Source: Candidatus Aalborgiella aggregata
GTDB taxonomy: Bacteria; Pseudomonadota; Gammaproteobacteria; Burkholderiales; Burkholderiaceae_C
DNA: 64,000 nucleotides
Direction: 5' to 3'
NCBI GenBank assembly: GCA_016705065.1
Contig: JADIYY010000002.1
Coordinates: 558,001 to 622,000 of the forward strand
Shown: one piece after another, positions 52,257 to 59,739 of the stretch
Layout: every line of letters begins with the position of its first letter
How positions within the stretch are numbered: position 1 is the first letter of the stretch
Made by a program: the position numbers and the translations under genes
The notes under the pieces: model-generated
Database searches by the model: none
Seen by the model: the letters and a program-made list of their open reading frames with translations, nothing else
What the model was told of the DNA's origin: nothing

Positions 52257-52619
52257 ATGAACACTGCCTCCATTCAAAACACCTCCACTAACACCGCTGT
52301 CTACAGCTTTGATGCACGTGGCATCGCCAAACGCTTCCGACATGCTGCCATTTTTGGAGCGCTTGAATCGCTCAACGAAGGCGAAACCATGCGCTTCGTT
52401 AATGACCACGACCCGCTGCCACTACTGAAACAGATTTCGGACCGCTATAGCAACCAGGTCGGCATGGTCTATGTGGTACGCGAGCCGAGCAATATCGTGA
52501 TCGACTTTACAGTGCAAGACCCCGACTGCGACAGCAAGTCTGCTGCGGCTCTCGCTACCTCCTTGACGGCGGGCGATGGTTGTGGTGGTGGTGGTTGTGG
52601 TTGCTCGGGGGCACGATAG
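52257..52619 (+). CDS. DUF2249-domain protein with Cys/Gly tail
   Basis: From the ATG at 52257 (AAGGA upstream) this is a 120-residue DUF2249 protein: VYSFDARGIAKRFRHAAIFGALESLNEGETMRFVNDHDPLPLLKQI fits that small fold. The tail reads GDGCGGGGCGCSG, a Cys-Gly cluster that may bind metal (inference). DUF2249 proteins often occur in denitrification and NO-response clusters. The next gene, nnrS, starts 17 bp later, so they are likely cotranscribed. Confidence 0.85.
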   Translation: MNTASIQNTSTNTAVYSFDARGIAKRFRHAAIFGALESLNEGETMRFVNDHDPLPLLKQISDRYSNQVGMVYVVREPSNIVIDFTVQDPDCDSKSAAALATSLTAGDGCGGGGCGCSGAR

Positions 52620-52636
52620 TACCTTGGATACCAGTT

Positions 52637-53965
52637 ATGGTACTTAAACCGCTGCACGGCCCAACCGAGCCGTCCGTCCTTCGCCCCATTCGCATCACGC
52701 CCAAAAAGCCGCCGCCACCTGCGAATATGACATGGCGGCGCAGTTGGCTGCTCGCGGCTCCACACCGCCTGGCATTTTTCAGTGGTGCAATCATGATGGC
52801 AACCATCGCCCTGTGGTGGACGACCATTCTGCTGGCACGTACCAACAATATGCAGGTGGTGTGGATGATGACCCCCAGTACGGCGCATGCTTTGTTGATG
52901 TCACTGGGTTTTATGCCGCTGTTTTTTGTCGGCTTTCTTTTTACCGCAGGTCCTAAATGGTTGGACGTGCCAGAGATTCCTACGCGCGCCTTGCTCCCTT
53001 TGGTAGTGCTCACGCTCCTAGGTTGGGCGGTGTGTCTTATTGGCTTGCATACATCTGAAGCACTTGGGGCTACAGGTCTGTTCCTAGTTGCAGTTGCTTG
53101 GACCGGTTTTACTTGGAAGTTTGGTGCACTATGGTGGATCAGTCGCGCCACCGACAAGGTTCATGTGAACGTGCTGCTGGCAGCATGTGGCTTTGGCGTT
53201 GTCGCCTTGTGGGGCATCACTTTGGGGAGTTTTCTGCGTGAAGATGGCGTGGTGCGCTTTCTGACGCAAACTGCGCTGTGGATTTTTGTAGCCCCGGTGT
53301 TTGCCGCCGTTTCACACCGGATGATTCCGTTTTTCAGCACCAGTGCACTCCCAGTGCTGGATGCCTGGCGACCCATGTGGCTGCTGCACTGCCTGGTGGC
53401 AATACTGGCGTTTGAGGGTGTCATGTCGGGTGTGGAAGTCTGGCTGTGGCCTGTGCCAACCAGTATACGCTGGTTACAGGTGGCATTGGAGGTCCCCGCT
53501 GCCGCTTTGATGTTGTGGCTGGCTGTGCGCTGGGGTTTAATCCAAAGTCTCAAAATTCGCCTGTTGGCCATGCTGCATGGCGGGTTTTTGTGGCTTGGGA
53601 TTACATTGGCACTGCAAGCGGTGTCCCACAGTTTGATGGCATTGAGTCAAAACCAGCAATCGCTGGGTCTAGCACCTACACATGCGATGACCATGGGATA
53701 TCTGGGCGCAACGTTGCTGGCCATGGGAACCCGCGTTGCCAGTGGTCATAGTGGACGGCCGCTAGCAGCCGACAACACAGCATGGGCGCTCTACTGGGTG
53801 TTGCAAACGGCTATTACGCTGCGCGTCTTAGCTGCGATGTGGCCGACTTCAGGCAACTGGCCTTTAGTGGTCGCTGCGGCGGTGTGGTCTTTGGCCGTAA
53901 GTGGCTGGGCTCTGCGCTATGGCAGCTGGTTTGGTCGCCCAAGGCTGGATGGACGTCCCGGCTAG
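52637..53965 (+). CDS. nnrS: NnrS-family membrane protein
   Basis: The 442-residue protein has about 12 hydrophobic helices. From the ATG at 52637 it starts VLKPLHGPTEPSVLRPIRIT and then HRLAFFSGAIMMATIALWWT; the start at 52580 would add a Trp-rich leader overlapping DUF2249. VSHRMIPFFSTSAL and PTHAMTMGYLGATLLAMGTRVASGHSGRPL have the conserved His positions of NnrS, a heme- and copper-containing membrane protein linked to nitric oxide tolerance and expressed with denitrification genes. It is probably controlled by the two upstream FNR/DNR boxes. Confidence 0.9.
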   Translation: MVLKPLHGPTEPSVLRPIRITPKKPPPPANMTWRRSWLLAAPHRLAFFSGAIMMATIALWWTTILLARTNNMQVVWMMTPSTAHALLMSLGFMPLFFVGFLFTAGPKWLDVPEIPTRALLPLVVLTLLGWAVCLIGLHTSEALGATGLFLVAVAWTGFTWKFGALWWISRATDKVHVNVLLAACGFGVVALWGITLGSFLREDGVVRFLTQTALWIFVAPVFAAVSHRMIPFFSTSALPVLDAWRPMWLLHCLVAILAFEGVMSGVEVWLWPVPTSIRWLQVALEVPAAALMLWLAVRWGLIQSLKIRLLAMLHGGFLWLGITLALQAVSHSLMALSQNQQSLGLAPTHAMTMGYLGATLLAMGTRVASGHSGRPLAADNTAWALYWVLQTAITLRVLAAMWPTSGNWPLVVAAAVWSLAVSGWALRYGSWFGRPRLDGRPG

Positions 53966-54036
53966 TGAAGCGTGTTCTCAGCTCTGGCTACCGCCTTGCG
54001 CTCACGGTTCTTGCGCCGTGCATCGGGCAAAAGAAA

Positions 54037-54093
54037 GGGGGGGGGGGGGGGGGGGGGAAGGGGGCTGGGGGGGGGGGGGGGGGGGAGAGGGGG
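54037..54093. other. Poly-G tract interrupted by AAG and CT
   Basis: A 21-base G run (54037-54057), AAGGGGGCT, a 19-base G run (54067-54085) and AGAGGGGG occur between nnrS and metF. No coding function is plausible. It marks the end of the GC-rich region and may be an assembly or sequencing artefact, or a G-quadruplex-forming sequence. Confidence 0.9.
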
Positions 54094-54179
54094 CTTATTG
54101 ACCGGCATCATGGATAACTTGCTGTAACAAAAAGGCTAATTAACAATTGATTCGGTACGAAGAAATATGAACCGTACGA

Positions 54180-54195
54180 CCTGAGCTTGTCGAAG
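54180..54195. repeat. CCTGAGCTTGTCGAAG dispersed-repeat remnant
   Basis: This 16-base string is the widely occurring core of a short dispersed repeat (usually CCCTGAGCTTGTCGAAGGG) recalled from many proteobacterial genomes. It lies between the poly-G tract and metF, close to the right edge of the GC-rich region. Confidence 0.6.
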
Positions 54196-54260
54196 AGTTT
54201 TGACAGTTTCAAACCGAGCGGAATCGAATACTTCATCTTGCCGAAGCAAAAGATTTCTAT

Positions 54261-55109
54261 CTAATCTGCCAAGCCCAAATTCTTGCAAATCGCCGTGGTG
54301 GCAACGCTTTGGTTCATGGTGTAGAAGTGAATGCCAGGCGCGCCGCCTTGGATGAGTTGTTCGCACAAGCTGCTCACCACGTCCAAACCAAAGGCTTTGA
54401 TGGATGCGGTGTCGTCGCCAAACGCAGTCAAACGCAAACGAATCCAACGTGGAATTTCTGCACCGCAAGCATCGCTGAAACGCATCAACTGCGTGCTGCT
54501 GGTGATGGGCATGATGCCGGCGACAATGGGAATGTTGATGCCGTTTTTGCGGCATTGCTCCACAAAATAAAAATACGCATTGGCGTTGTAAAAATACTGC
54601 GTGATGCTGGAATCAGCACCTGCGCCCACTTTGGTGGCCAAGGCTTGCAAATCAGCTTCTGGGGATTTCGCTTGCGGGTGCATTTCGGGGTAGCTGGCCA
54701 CTTCAATGTGAAAGCTGTCACCCGTTTCTGCACGAATGAATTCAATCAAATCGCTGGCGTAATGAAACTCGCCGTGTGCACCGTAACCACTGGGCAAATC
54801 ACCGCGCAAGGCCACCATACGCTGGATGCCCATTTCTTTGAACTGCGCCAGTTGTGCACGCACTGAATCACGCGTTGCGCCAATGCAGGTGAAGTGCGGA
54901 GCGGCATTAAATCCGTCAGCCAAAATACTTTGTACCGTTTGCAAAGTGCCAGCTTGTGTGGTGCCACCCGCGCCATAAGTCACCGAAAAAAAATCAGGTT
55001 TGAGCTGGTACAGCGCCTGCCGTACAGCCACCAGTTTTTCAACACCTTCTGGTGTTTTGGGTGGGAAAAATTCAAAACTGATTGGAAAATTTTTTGTCAT
55101 GTTATTCAT
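54261..55109 (-). CDS. metF: Methylenetetrahydrofolate reductase
   Basis: The 282-residue FAD-dependent TIM barrel makes 5-methyl-THF for methionine synthesis. PISFEFFPPKTPEGVEKL at the start carries the catalytic Glu; SVTYGAGGTTQAGT, RMVALRGDLPSGYG and SITQYFYNANAYFYFVEQCRKNG are family signatures. It may begin at either the first Met (55109) or MTKNF at 55100. It lies 9 bp from tlyA and on the same strand as tlyA and ahcY, so the three can form one transcript with methyl-cycle genes. Confidence 0.95.
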   Translation of the reverse strand: MNNMTKNFPISFEFFPPKTPEGVEKLVAVRQALYQLKPDFFSVTYGAGGTTQAGTLQTVQSILADGFNAAPHFTCIGATRDSVRAQLAQFKEMGIQRMVALRGDLPSGYGAHGEFHYASDLIEFIRAETGDSFHIEVASYPEMHPQAKSPEADLQALATKVGAGADSSITQYFYNANAYFYFVEQCRKNGINIPIVAGIMPITSSTQLMRFSDACGAEIPRWIRLRLTAFGDDTASIKAFGLDVVSSLCEQLIQGGAPGIHFYTMNQSVATTAICKNLGLAD

Positions 55110-55118
55110 CCTAGCTTC

Positions 55119-55937
55119 TTATTTTTTGCAAGCATGTATAAAAAATTCGCGGTTGCCATCGCCACCTTCTATCGGTGAATCCATCCATGCAAGAACAGTT
55201 AAACCTTGCGCCTGATACGCATCGCGCACCCGCTGTTCCACCTGCGCATACAAGGCCTCATCTTTCACTATGCCGCCTTTGCCCACTTGCCCAAAATTCA
55301 ATTCAAACTGCGGTTTGACCAACATCACCATCTGCCCTTGCGGTTTCAACAAAGGTGCTATGGCTGGCAACACCAAGGTTTGCGAAATAAATGACAAGTC
55401 ACCCACGATGAGGTCAAACGTCACCTGATCTTCAGCATCAAATTGGCCTTCATCCGGCGTATTGATTGCCTGAGTTGCTATTATATTAGTAGCAATCAAA
55501 CCAGGTTCACGTGCATTGGTATGCTCCAGACACAGCACCCGCGAGTCAGACCTGATTTTGTCGTGTAGCTGTCCAAAACCCACATCCACACCCACCACGT
55601 GTGCTGCACCGTGTTGCAACAAACAGTCGGTAAAGCCGCCAGTAGATTGCCCCACGTCCAAACAGATTGCATCTTGAACGGACAAGCCCAATTGCAGCAA
55701 AGCGCCTTCCAGCTTCAAACCACCGCGTGACACATAGCGTGCCTCGGCATCATTCAATAGCTCAATTTCGGCGTCATCCGGAATGATGTCGCCATTTTTA
55801 GCGACGCTTTGCCAAACAGCTTCAGCAGATGTGGGTGATGACAATCTCAACCAACGCACACCACTGCCGATGAGCCGCTGCGCTTGCGCGCGCGTGCTGG
55901 CCAAGCCGCGGTGTACGAGGAGTTGATCAGCGCGCAA
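55119..55937 (-). CDS. tlyA: TlyA-type rRNA methyltransferase with an element insertion
   Basis: The 272-residue protein has an N-terminal S4 domain (RADQLLVHRGLASTRAQAQRLIGSG) and a FtsJ-like SAM methyltransferase domain (CLDVGQSTGGFTDCLLQHGA near residue 95, VGDLSFISQTLVLPAI near 190). TlyA methylates ribosomal RNA at ribose 2'-O positions. Between EHTNAREPG and FDLIVGDL it carries LIATNIIATQAINTPDEG, not seen in typical homologues, encoded by a palindromic element copy (55445-55497). The catalytic motifs lie outside the insert. It ends 3 bp before ahcY begins. Confidence 0.9.
   Translation of the reverse strand: MRADQLLVHRGLASTRAQAQRLIGSGVRWLRLSSPTSAEAVWQSVAKNGDIIPDDAEIELLNDAEARYVSRGGLKLEGALLQLGLSVQDAICLDVGQSTGGFTDCLLQHGAAHVVGVDVGFGQLHDKIRSDSRVLCLEHTNAREPGLIATNIIATQAINTPDEGQFDAEDQVTFDLIVGDLSFISQTLVLPAIAPLLKPQGQMVMLVKPQFELNFGQVGKGGIVKDEALYAQVEQRVRDAYQAQGLTVLAWMDSPIEGGDGNREFFIHACKK
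55445..55497 (+). repeat. Palindromic dispersed element, copy 7 (in frame inside tlyA)
   Basis: GGCCTTCATCCGGCGTATTG, TTGCCTGA and GCTATTATATTAGTAGC lie within the tlyA coding sequence and are read in the reverse orientation, giving ATNIIATQAINTPDEG. Its core is nearly identical to the intergenic copies and to copy 5. Confidence 0.88.
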
Positions 55938-55939
55938 AA

Positions 55940-57466
55940 TTAATAGCGATATGTGTTGGCCTTATAAGGGCCGTTCACGCTCACGCCAATGTACGCAGCT
56001 TGTTCTTTGGTCAATTGTGACAACTCTGCACCAACCTTTTTCAGGTGCAAGCGTGCCACTTTTTCGTCCAAATGCTTGGGCAAGACATAAACCTGACCGA
56101 CTTTGTATTCTTTCGGTTTGGTGAACAATTCGATTTGCGCAATCGTTTGGTTCGCAAAGCTGGAAGACATCACAAAGCTGGGGTGACCGGTGCCGCAGCC
56201 CAAGTTCACCAAGCGGCCTTTGGCCAACAAAATGATGCGTTTAGCTGGTGCTTTGCCCACTTTCGGGAAAATCACATGGTCCACTTGCGGTTTGATTTCT
56301 TCCCACTTGCATTTGTCTAAAGATGCCACGTCGATTTCATTGTCAAAGTGACCAATGTTGCACACGATGGCGTTGTTTTTCATCGCGTTCATGTGCTTGT
56401 AGGTGATGACGTTTTTGTTGCCTGTAGCGGTCACAAAAATATCGGCTTTGTCCATTGCGTATTCCATGGTCACCACTTTGTAGCCTTCCATGGCTGCTTG
56501 CAATGCGTTGATGGGGTCAACTTCTGTTACCCACACTTGTGCGCTCAAAGCGCGCAAGGCTTGGGCCGAACCTTTGCCCACGTCGCCGTAACCAGCCACC
56601 AAGGCAATTTTGCCAGCGACCATCACGTCGGTGGCGCGTTTGATCGCATCGACCAATGATTCGCGGCAGCCGTACAGGTTGTCAAATTTAGATTTTGTCA
56701 CCGAGTCGTTCACATTGATGGCGCGCAATTTCAATGTGCCTTTGGCAGACATCTCGTTCAAACGCAACACACCGGTGGTGGTTTCTTCGGTCACGCCAAT
56801 GATGTTTTTCAAGCGACGGCTGTACCAAGTGGGGTCCACTTTCAGCTTGGCTTTGATGGCGTTGAAGAGGCAAATCTCTTCTTCGCTGGTTGGTTTGGCA
56901 ACCACTTTGATGTCTTTTTCAGCGCGTGCGCCCAAGTGCATCAACAAAGTGGCATCGCCACCGTCGTCCAAAATCATGTTCGGGCCTTCAAGCGCCGTGC
57001 CTTTTTTGCCGGTGAATTCAAAAATACGGTGTGTGTAGTCCCAGTACACGTCCAAGCTCATGCCCTTGTAGGCAAACACAGGCGTGCCAGCAGCAACCAA
57101 AGCTGCAGCAGCATGGTCTTGGGTTGAGAAAATATTACAAGAAGCCCAGCGCACTTCGGCACCCAAGGCTTGCAAAGTCTCAACCAACACAGCGGTTTGA
57201 ATCGTCATGTGCAAAGAGCCGGTGATGCGCGCACCTTTGAGTGGTTTTGATTTCGCAAATTCTTCGCGAATGGCCATCAAGCCGGGCATTTCGGTTTCGG
57301 CAATGTTCAATTCTTTGCGGCCGAAAGCGGCTTGGCTCAGGTCGGCAATGGCGTAATCTTGCTTGGCTGCTTCAACCACGGCAGCAATCACGGATTTTTG
57401 CACTTTGGCTGGAGTATTTTTAGCAGACGCAGATTTTGATGATTTATCTTTAGCAACAGGTTTCAT
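55940..57466 (-). CDS. ahcY: S-adenosylhomocysteine hydrolase
   Basis: The 508-residue NAD-dependent enzyme splits S-adenosylhomocysteine to adenosine and homocysteine. The NAD-binding [17 protein letters not shown], the substrate segments [25 protein letters not shown] and [12 protein letters not shown], and the C-terminal YKANTYRY ending are typical. A Lys/Ala/Ser-rich lead of about 35 residues extends the usual N-terminus. It is preceded by an SAH riboswitch and promoter. Confidence 0.96.
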   Translation of the reverse strand: [508 protein letters not shown]

Positions 57467-57577
57467 AGCTCACTTTCAATTATTTAGGGTTAAATAAGTT
57501 GGAATAAACCACTTGCCTTGTGCAATGCGTTGTCACACGGGGGAATCATTTGGAGTGACTCACCGCACAAGATAGAG

Positions 57578-57656
57578 TGGGTGAGCGCGGTTGGGGCAAA
57601 GTTTGCTTTGCTGTCCGAGCCTCGTTCAACGCTGTTGAACTGCATCGCTCCTCGGA
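57578..57656 (-). promoter_or_regulatory. S-adenosylhomocysteine riboswitch
   Basis: On the minus strand the leader of ahcY contains CCGAGGAGCGATGCAG (57640-57655), then GAGGCTCGG (57614-57622) and GCGCTCAC (57581-57588), in the order and spacing of the SAH riboswitch consensus (CCGAGGAGCG...CAGGCTCGG...GCGCTCAC). The CCGAG and CTCGG segments pair to close the aptamer. SAH binding is expected to turn on ahcY. A promoter immediately upstream sits on the terminator of the next gene. Confidence 0.88.
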
Positions 57657-57663
57657 TGCTCCG

Positions 57664-57691
57664 ATTATAACGCCTTGCCCACAAAAAACAA
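57664..57691 (-). promoter_or_regulatory. Promoter of the SAH riboswitch-ahcY unit
   Basis: The minus strand shows TATAAT (57664-57669), a 16-bp spacer and TTGTTT (57686-57691). The riboswitch starts about 10 bp downstream. The -35 region overlaps the T-tract of the preceding terminator. Confidence 0.65.
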
Positions 57692-57712
57692 AGCCGCAAC
57701 AGGTGCGGCTTT
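57680..57712 (-). terminator. Terminator of the gene at 57733
   Basis: On the minus strand AAAGCCGCACCTGTTGCGGCTTT forms a 9-bp stem, followed by TTTTTT. Its T-tract contains the -35 box of the ahcY promoter. Confidence 0.85.
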
Positions 57713-57732
57713 GTGGCATTCGAATGCTTAGC

Positions 57733-58386
57733 TTAGCGTGATTTATAAAAACGCGGGTCACGTCGAGGCGGTTCACCTCGTGTGGCAAAACGTATGGCGT
57801 GGTCGGCATAGTCCAACAAAGTGTTCAGATGCTGGTATTCTTCTTGCGACAAGAAGCCGTCAGCCAAATAGGCTCGTTCTTGGTTACTGATTTGTTTTTG
57901 TTGCACCATCAAATCTGTGAATTCGTTTTTGCTGATGTTGTTGTTGTTCACGCCTTCAACAATTTTGTCGAGTTGTTGCTCTTGCCTGTCGTTAATCGCC
58001 ACGTAGGCACGGCGGTTGCTTTCTAGGCGCTGTTTTTCTCGCTCTAGCATGGCTTTTTCACGGGCGACGTACGCACGTTCGCGTTCTAACCAATAGTTTT
58101 CGCGATCTTGCATGCGGCGTTCCCACTCACCACGTTCGCGCTCCCATTGGCCACGATCGCGCTCCCAGTCGTTATTGGGCCGTTGACCTTGCACCGGTGC
58201 AACGACCACTGGCGCAGGTCGCACAGGTGCAATATGCACGGGTGGAGGTGGCGGCACGACAATTTGTGGACCCGAAATAATCAAACTCCAATCGGGGCCG
58301 CTGGCTCTGATTTGTGCCTGGGTCGTTAAACCCATACCTGCTAATACGGCTGCACTCACCCACTTCAATACGTTCATTCGTTGCAT
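57733..58386 (-). CDS. Secreted proline-rich, coiled-coil protein of unknown function
   Basis: The 217-residue protein has a signal peptide (WVSAAVLAGMGLTTQAQ), a Pro/Val-rich segment (VVPPPPPVHIAPVRPAPVVVAPV, about residues 43-66), then a Trp-Glu-Arg-rich repeat region (WERDRGQWERERGEWERRM) and a predicted coiled coil to about residue 135. The last 70 residues form a mixed helix region. No family is recognised. It could be a periplasmic structural or cell-envelope protein. It is an isolated gene with its own terminator. Confidence 0.7.
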   Translation of the reverse strand: MQRMNVLKWVSAAVLAGMGLTTQAQIRASGPDWSLIISGPQIVVPPPPPVHIAPVRPAPVVVAPVQGQRPNNDWERDRGQWERERGEWERRMQDRENYWLERERAYVAREKAMLEREKQRLESNRRAYVAINDRQEQQLDKIVEGVNNNNISKNEFTDLMVQQKQISNQERAYLADGFLSQEEYQHLNTLLDYADHAIRFATRGEPPRRDPRFYKSR

Positions 58387-58445
58387 ATCTGCGCTCCTCG
58401 TGTTTAAAAATATGTCTAGGCTATCCGCTAGACATTAACGTTTAT

Positions 58446-59618
58446 TTAACGCGCAAGCGCCTTGCTACGTGGACGTGTTCCTGCTGTTACTTGCAATTCA
58501 ATTTTTTTGTCTTTGCGCAGAACTCCAAATTTCTCACTGCTGCCAGGTTTGATGGCTGCGACCAAAGTAAGCATTTCAGACACATTGCGAATCGGCTTGC
58601 CAGCGATACTCAGAATGATGTCACCAGGCACTATCCCCGCTTTCGCAGCCGGTGCGTCTTGCAGCACGCCTGTGATGATGACACCTTGTAAGGATTCTGC
58701 TGTACCGGCGTTTGGTTTAATGCCAAACGTTTCTGCCAATTCAGGCGACAAATCTTGCGGTTCTACGCCAATCCAACCACGTGTCACCTGACCGTCTTTG
58801 ACTATGCTTTCCATCACCTGTTTGGCAGTTGATACAGGTATGGCAAAACCTATCCCCATGCTGCCCCCAGAGCGGGAATAAATGGCCGTATTGATGCCCT
58901 GCAAGTTGCCATTGACATCCACCAAGGCTCCACCTGAATTGCCAGGGTTAATGGCTGCATCGGTTTGAATGAAATTTTCAAACGTATTAATGCCCAACTG
59001 GTTGCGACCCAAGCCACTCACAATACCGCTGGTCACCGTTTGCCCTACACCAAATGGGTTGCCGATGGCCAGCACTTGGTCGCCCACTTGCAATGAATCT
59101 GAGTTGCCCAACACAATGGCTGGTAATCGGTCCAATGAGATCTTCAGTATGGCCAAGTCAGAATCTGGGTCAGTCCCTATCACCTTGGCAATGGCTTTGC
59201 GGCTGTCGTTTAAAACCACTTCGATTTCGCCAGCGCCATCCACCACATGGTTATTCGTCAAAATATAACCGTCAGCACTCACTATCACGCCACTGCCCAT
59301 TCCCGCTTGTGGTTGCGCACCACGCTCTGCGCCTTCACCAAAGAAAAATTTAAACCAAGGGTCGTCCATTTGCGGATGGCGTGAAGCGTTTTTACTGATA
59401 TTGATGCTCACCACTGCAGCTGACGCTTTTTGAGCTGCTGCCCTGAAACTGCCAACAGGGATGGTTGCATTGCTTTGAGCGGGCGCTTCAGTGACAGTAA
59501 CGCCGGCAACTTGCGACTGGGTAGCACCCAACCAAGATGGTTTGAGTGTCACTACGACAAAATAGGCAGCCAACACAACCGTCACTGCTTGCGAAAAAAT
59601 AAGCCAAAATCGTTTCAT
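58446..59618 (-). CDS. DegS/Deg-type serine protease with PDZ domain
   Basis: The 390-residue protease has an N-terminal hydrophobic anchor, then a trypsin-like domain with NNHVVDGAGEIEV (His), DPDSDLAILKI (Asp) and NPGNSGGALVDVNG (Ser), and one C-terminal PDZ domain (VIITGVLQDAPAAKAGIVPGDIILSIAGKPI). One PDZ and a short anchor are as in DegS, which cleaves the anti-sigma factor RseA in the envelope-stress pathway. It may equally be a general HtrA-like protease. In related genomes it stands beside tatC and Nif3. Confidence 0.92.
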   Translation of the reverse strand: MKRFWLIFSQAVTVVLAAYFVVVTLKPSWLGATQSQVAGVTVTEAPAQSNATIPVGSFRAAAQKASAAVVSINISKNASRHPQMDDPWFKFFFGEGAERGAQPQAGMGSGVIVSADGYILTNNHVVDGAGEIEVVLNDSRKAIAKVIGTDPDSDLAILKISLDRLPAIVLGNSDSLQVGDQVLAIGNPFGVGQTVTSGIVSGLGRNQLGINTFENFIQTDAAINPGNSGGALVDVNGNLQGINTAIYSRSGGSMGIGFAIPVSTAKQVMESIVKDGQVTRGWIGVEPQDLSPELAETFGIKPNAGTAESLQGVIITGVLQDAPAAKAGIVPGDIILSIAGKPIRNVSEMLTLVAAIKPGSSEKFGVLRKDKKIELQVTAGTRPRSKALAR

Positions 59619-59739
59619 GGTGCTATTGTCTACTTAATTGATGTGAGTTTTGTAAAGTGAGTACCAAACTGGGGGCACAATGACAAATTTCCAAGTCTCA
59701 TTTCTTTAAACTACCGACTTATCTCAACATTTCACACGC

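Noticed and set aside
54001..54036. Continuation of the nnrS region as coding sequence through the poly-G tract
   Set aside because: nnrS has a proper stop at 53963-53965, and frames through poly-G would encode only glycine runs.
56045..57038. Long plus-strand frames opposite ahcY
   Set aside because: They are complementary-strand shadows of a highly biased conserved gene.
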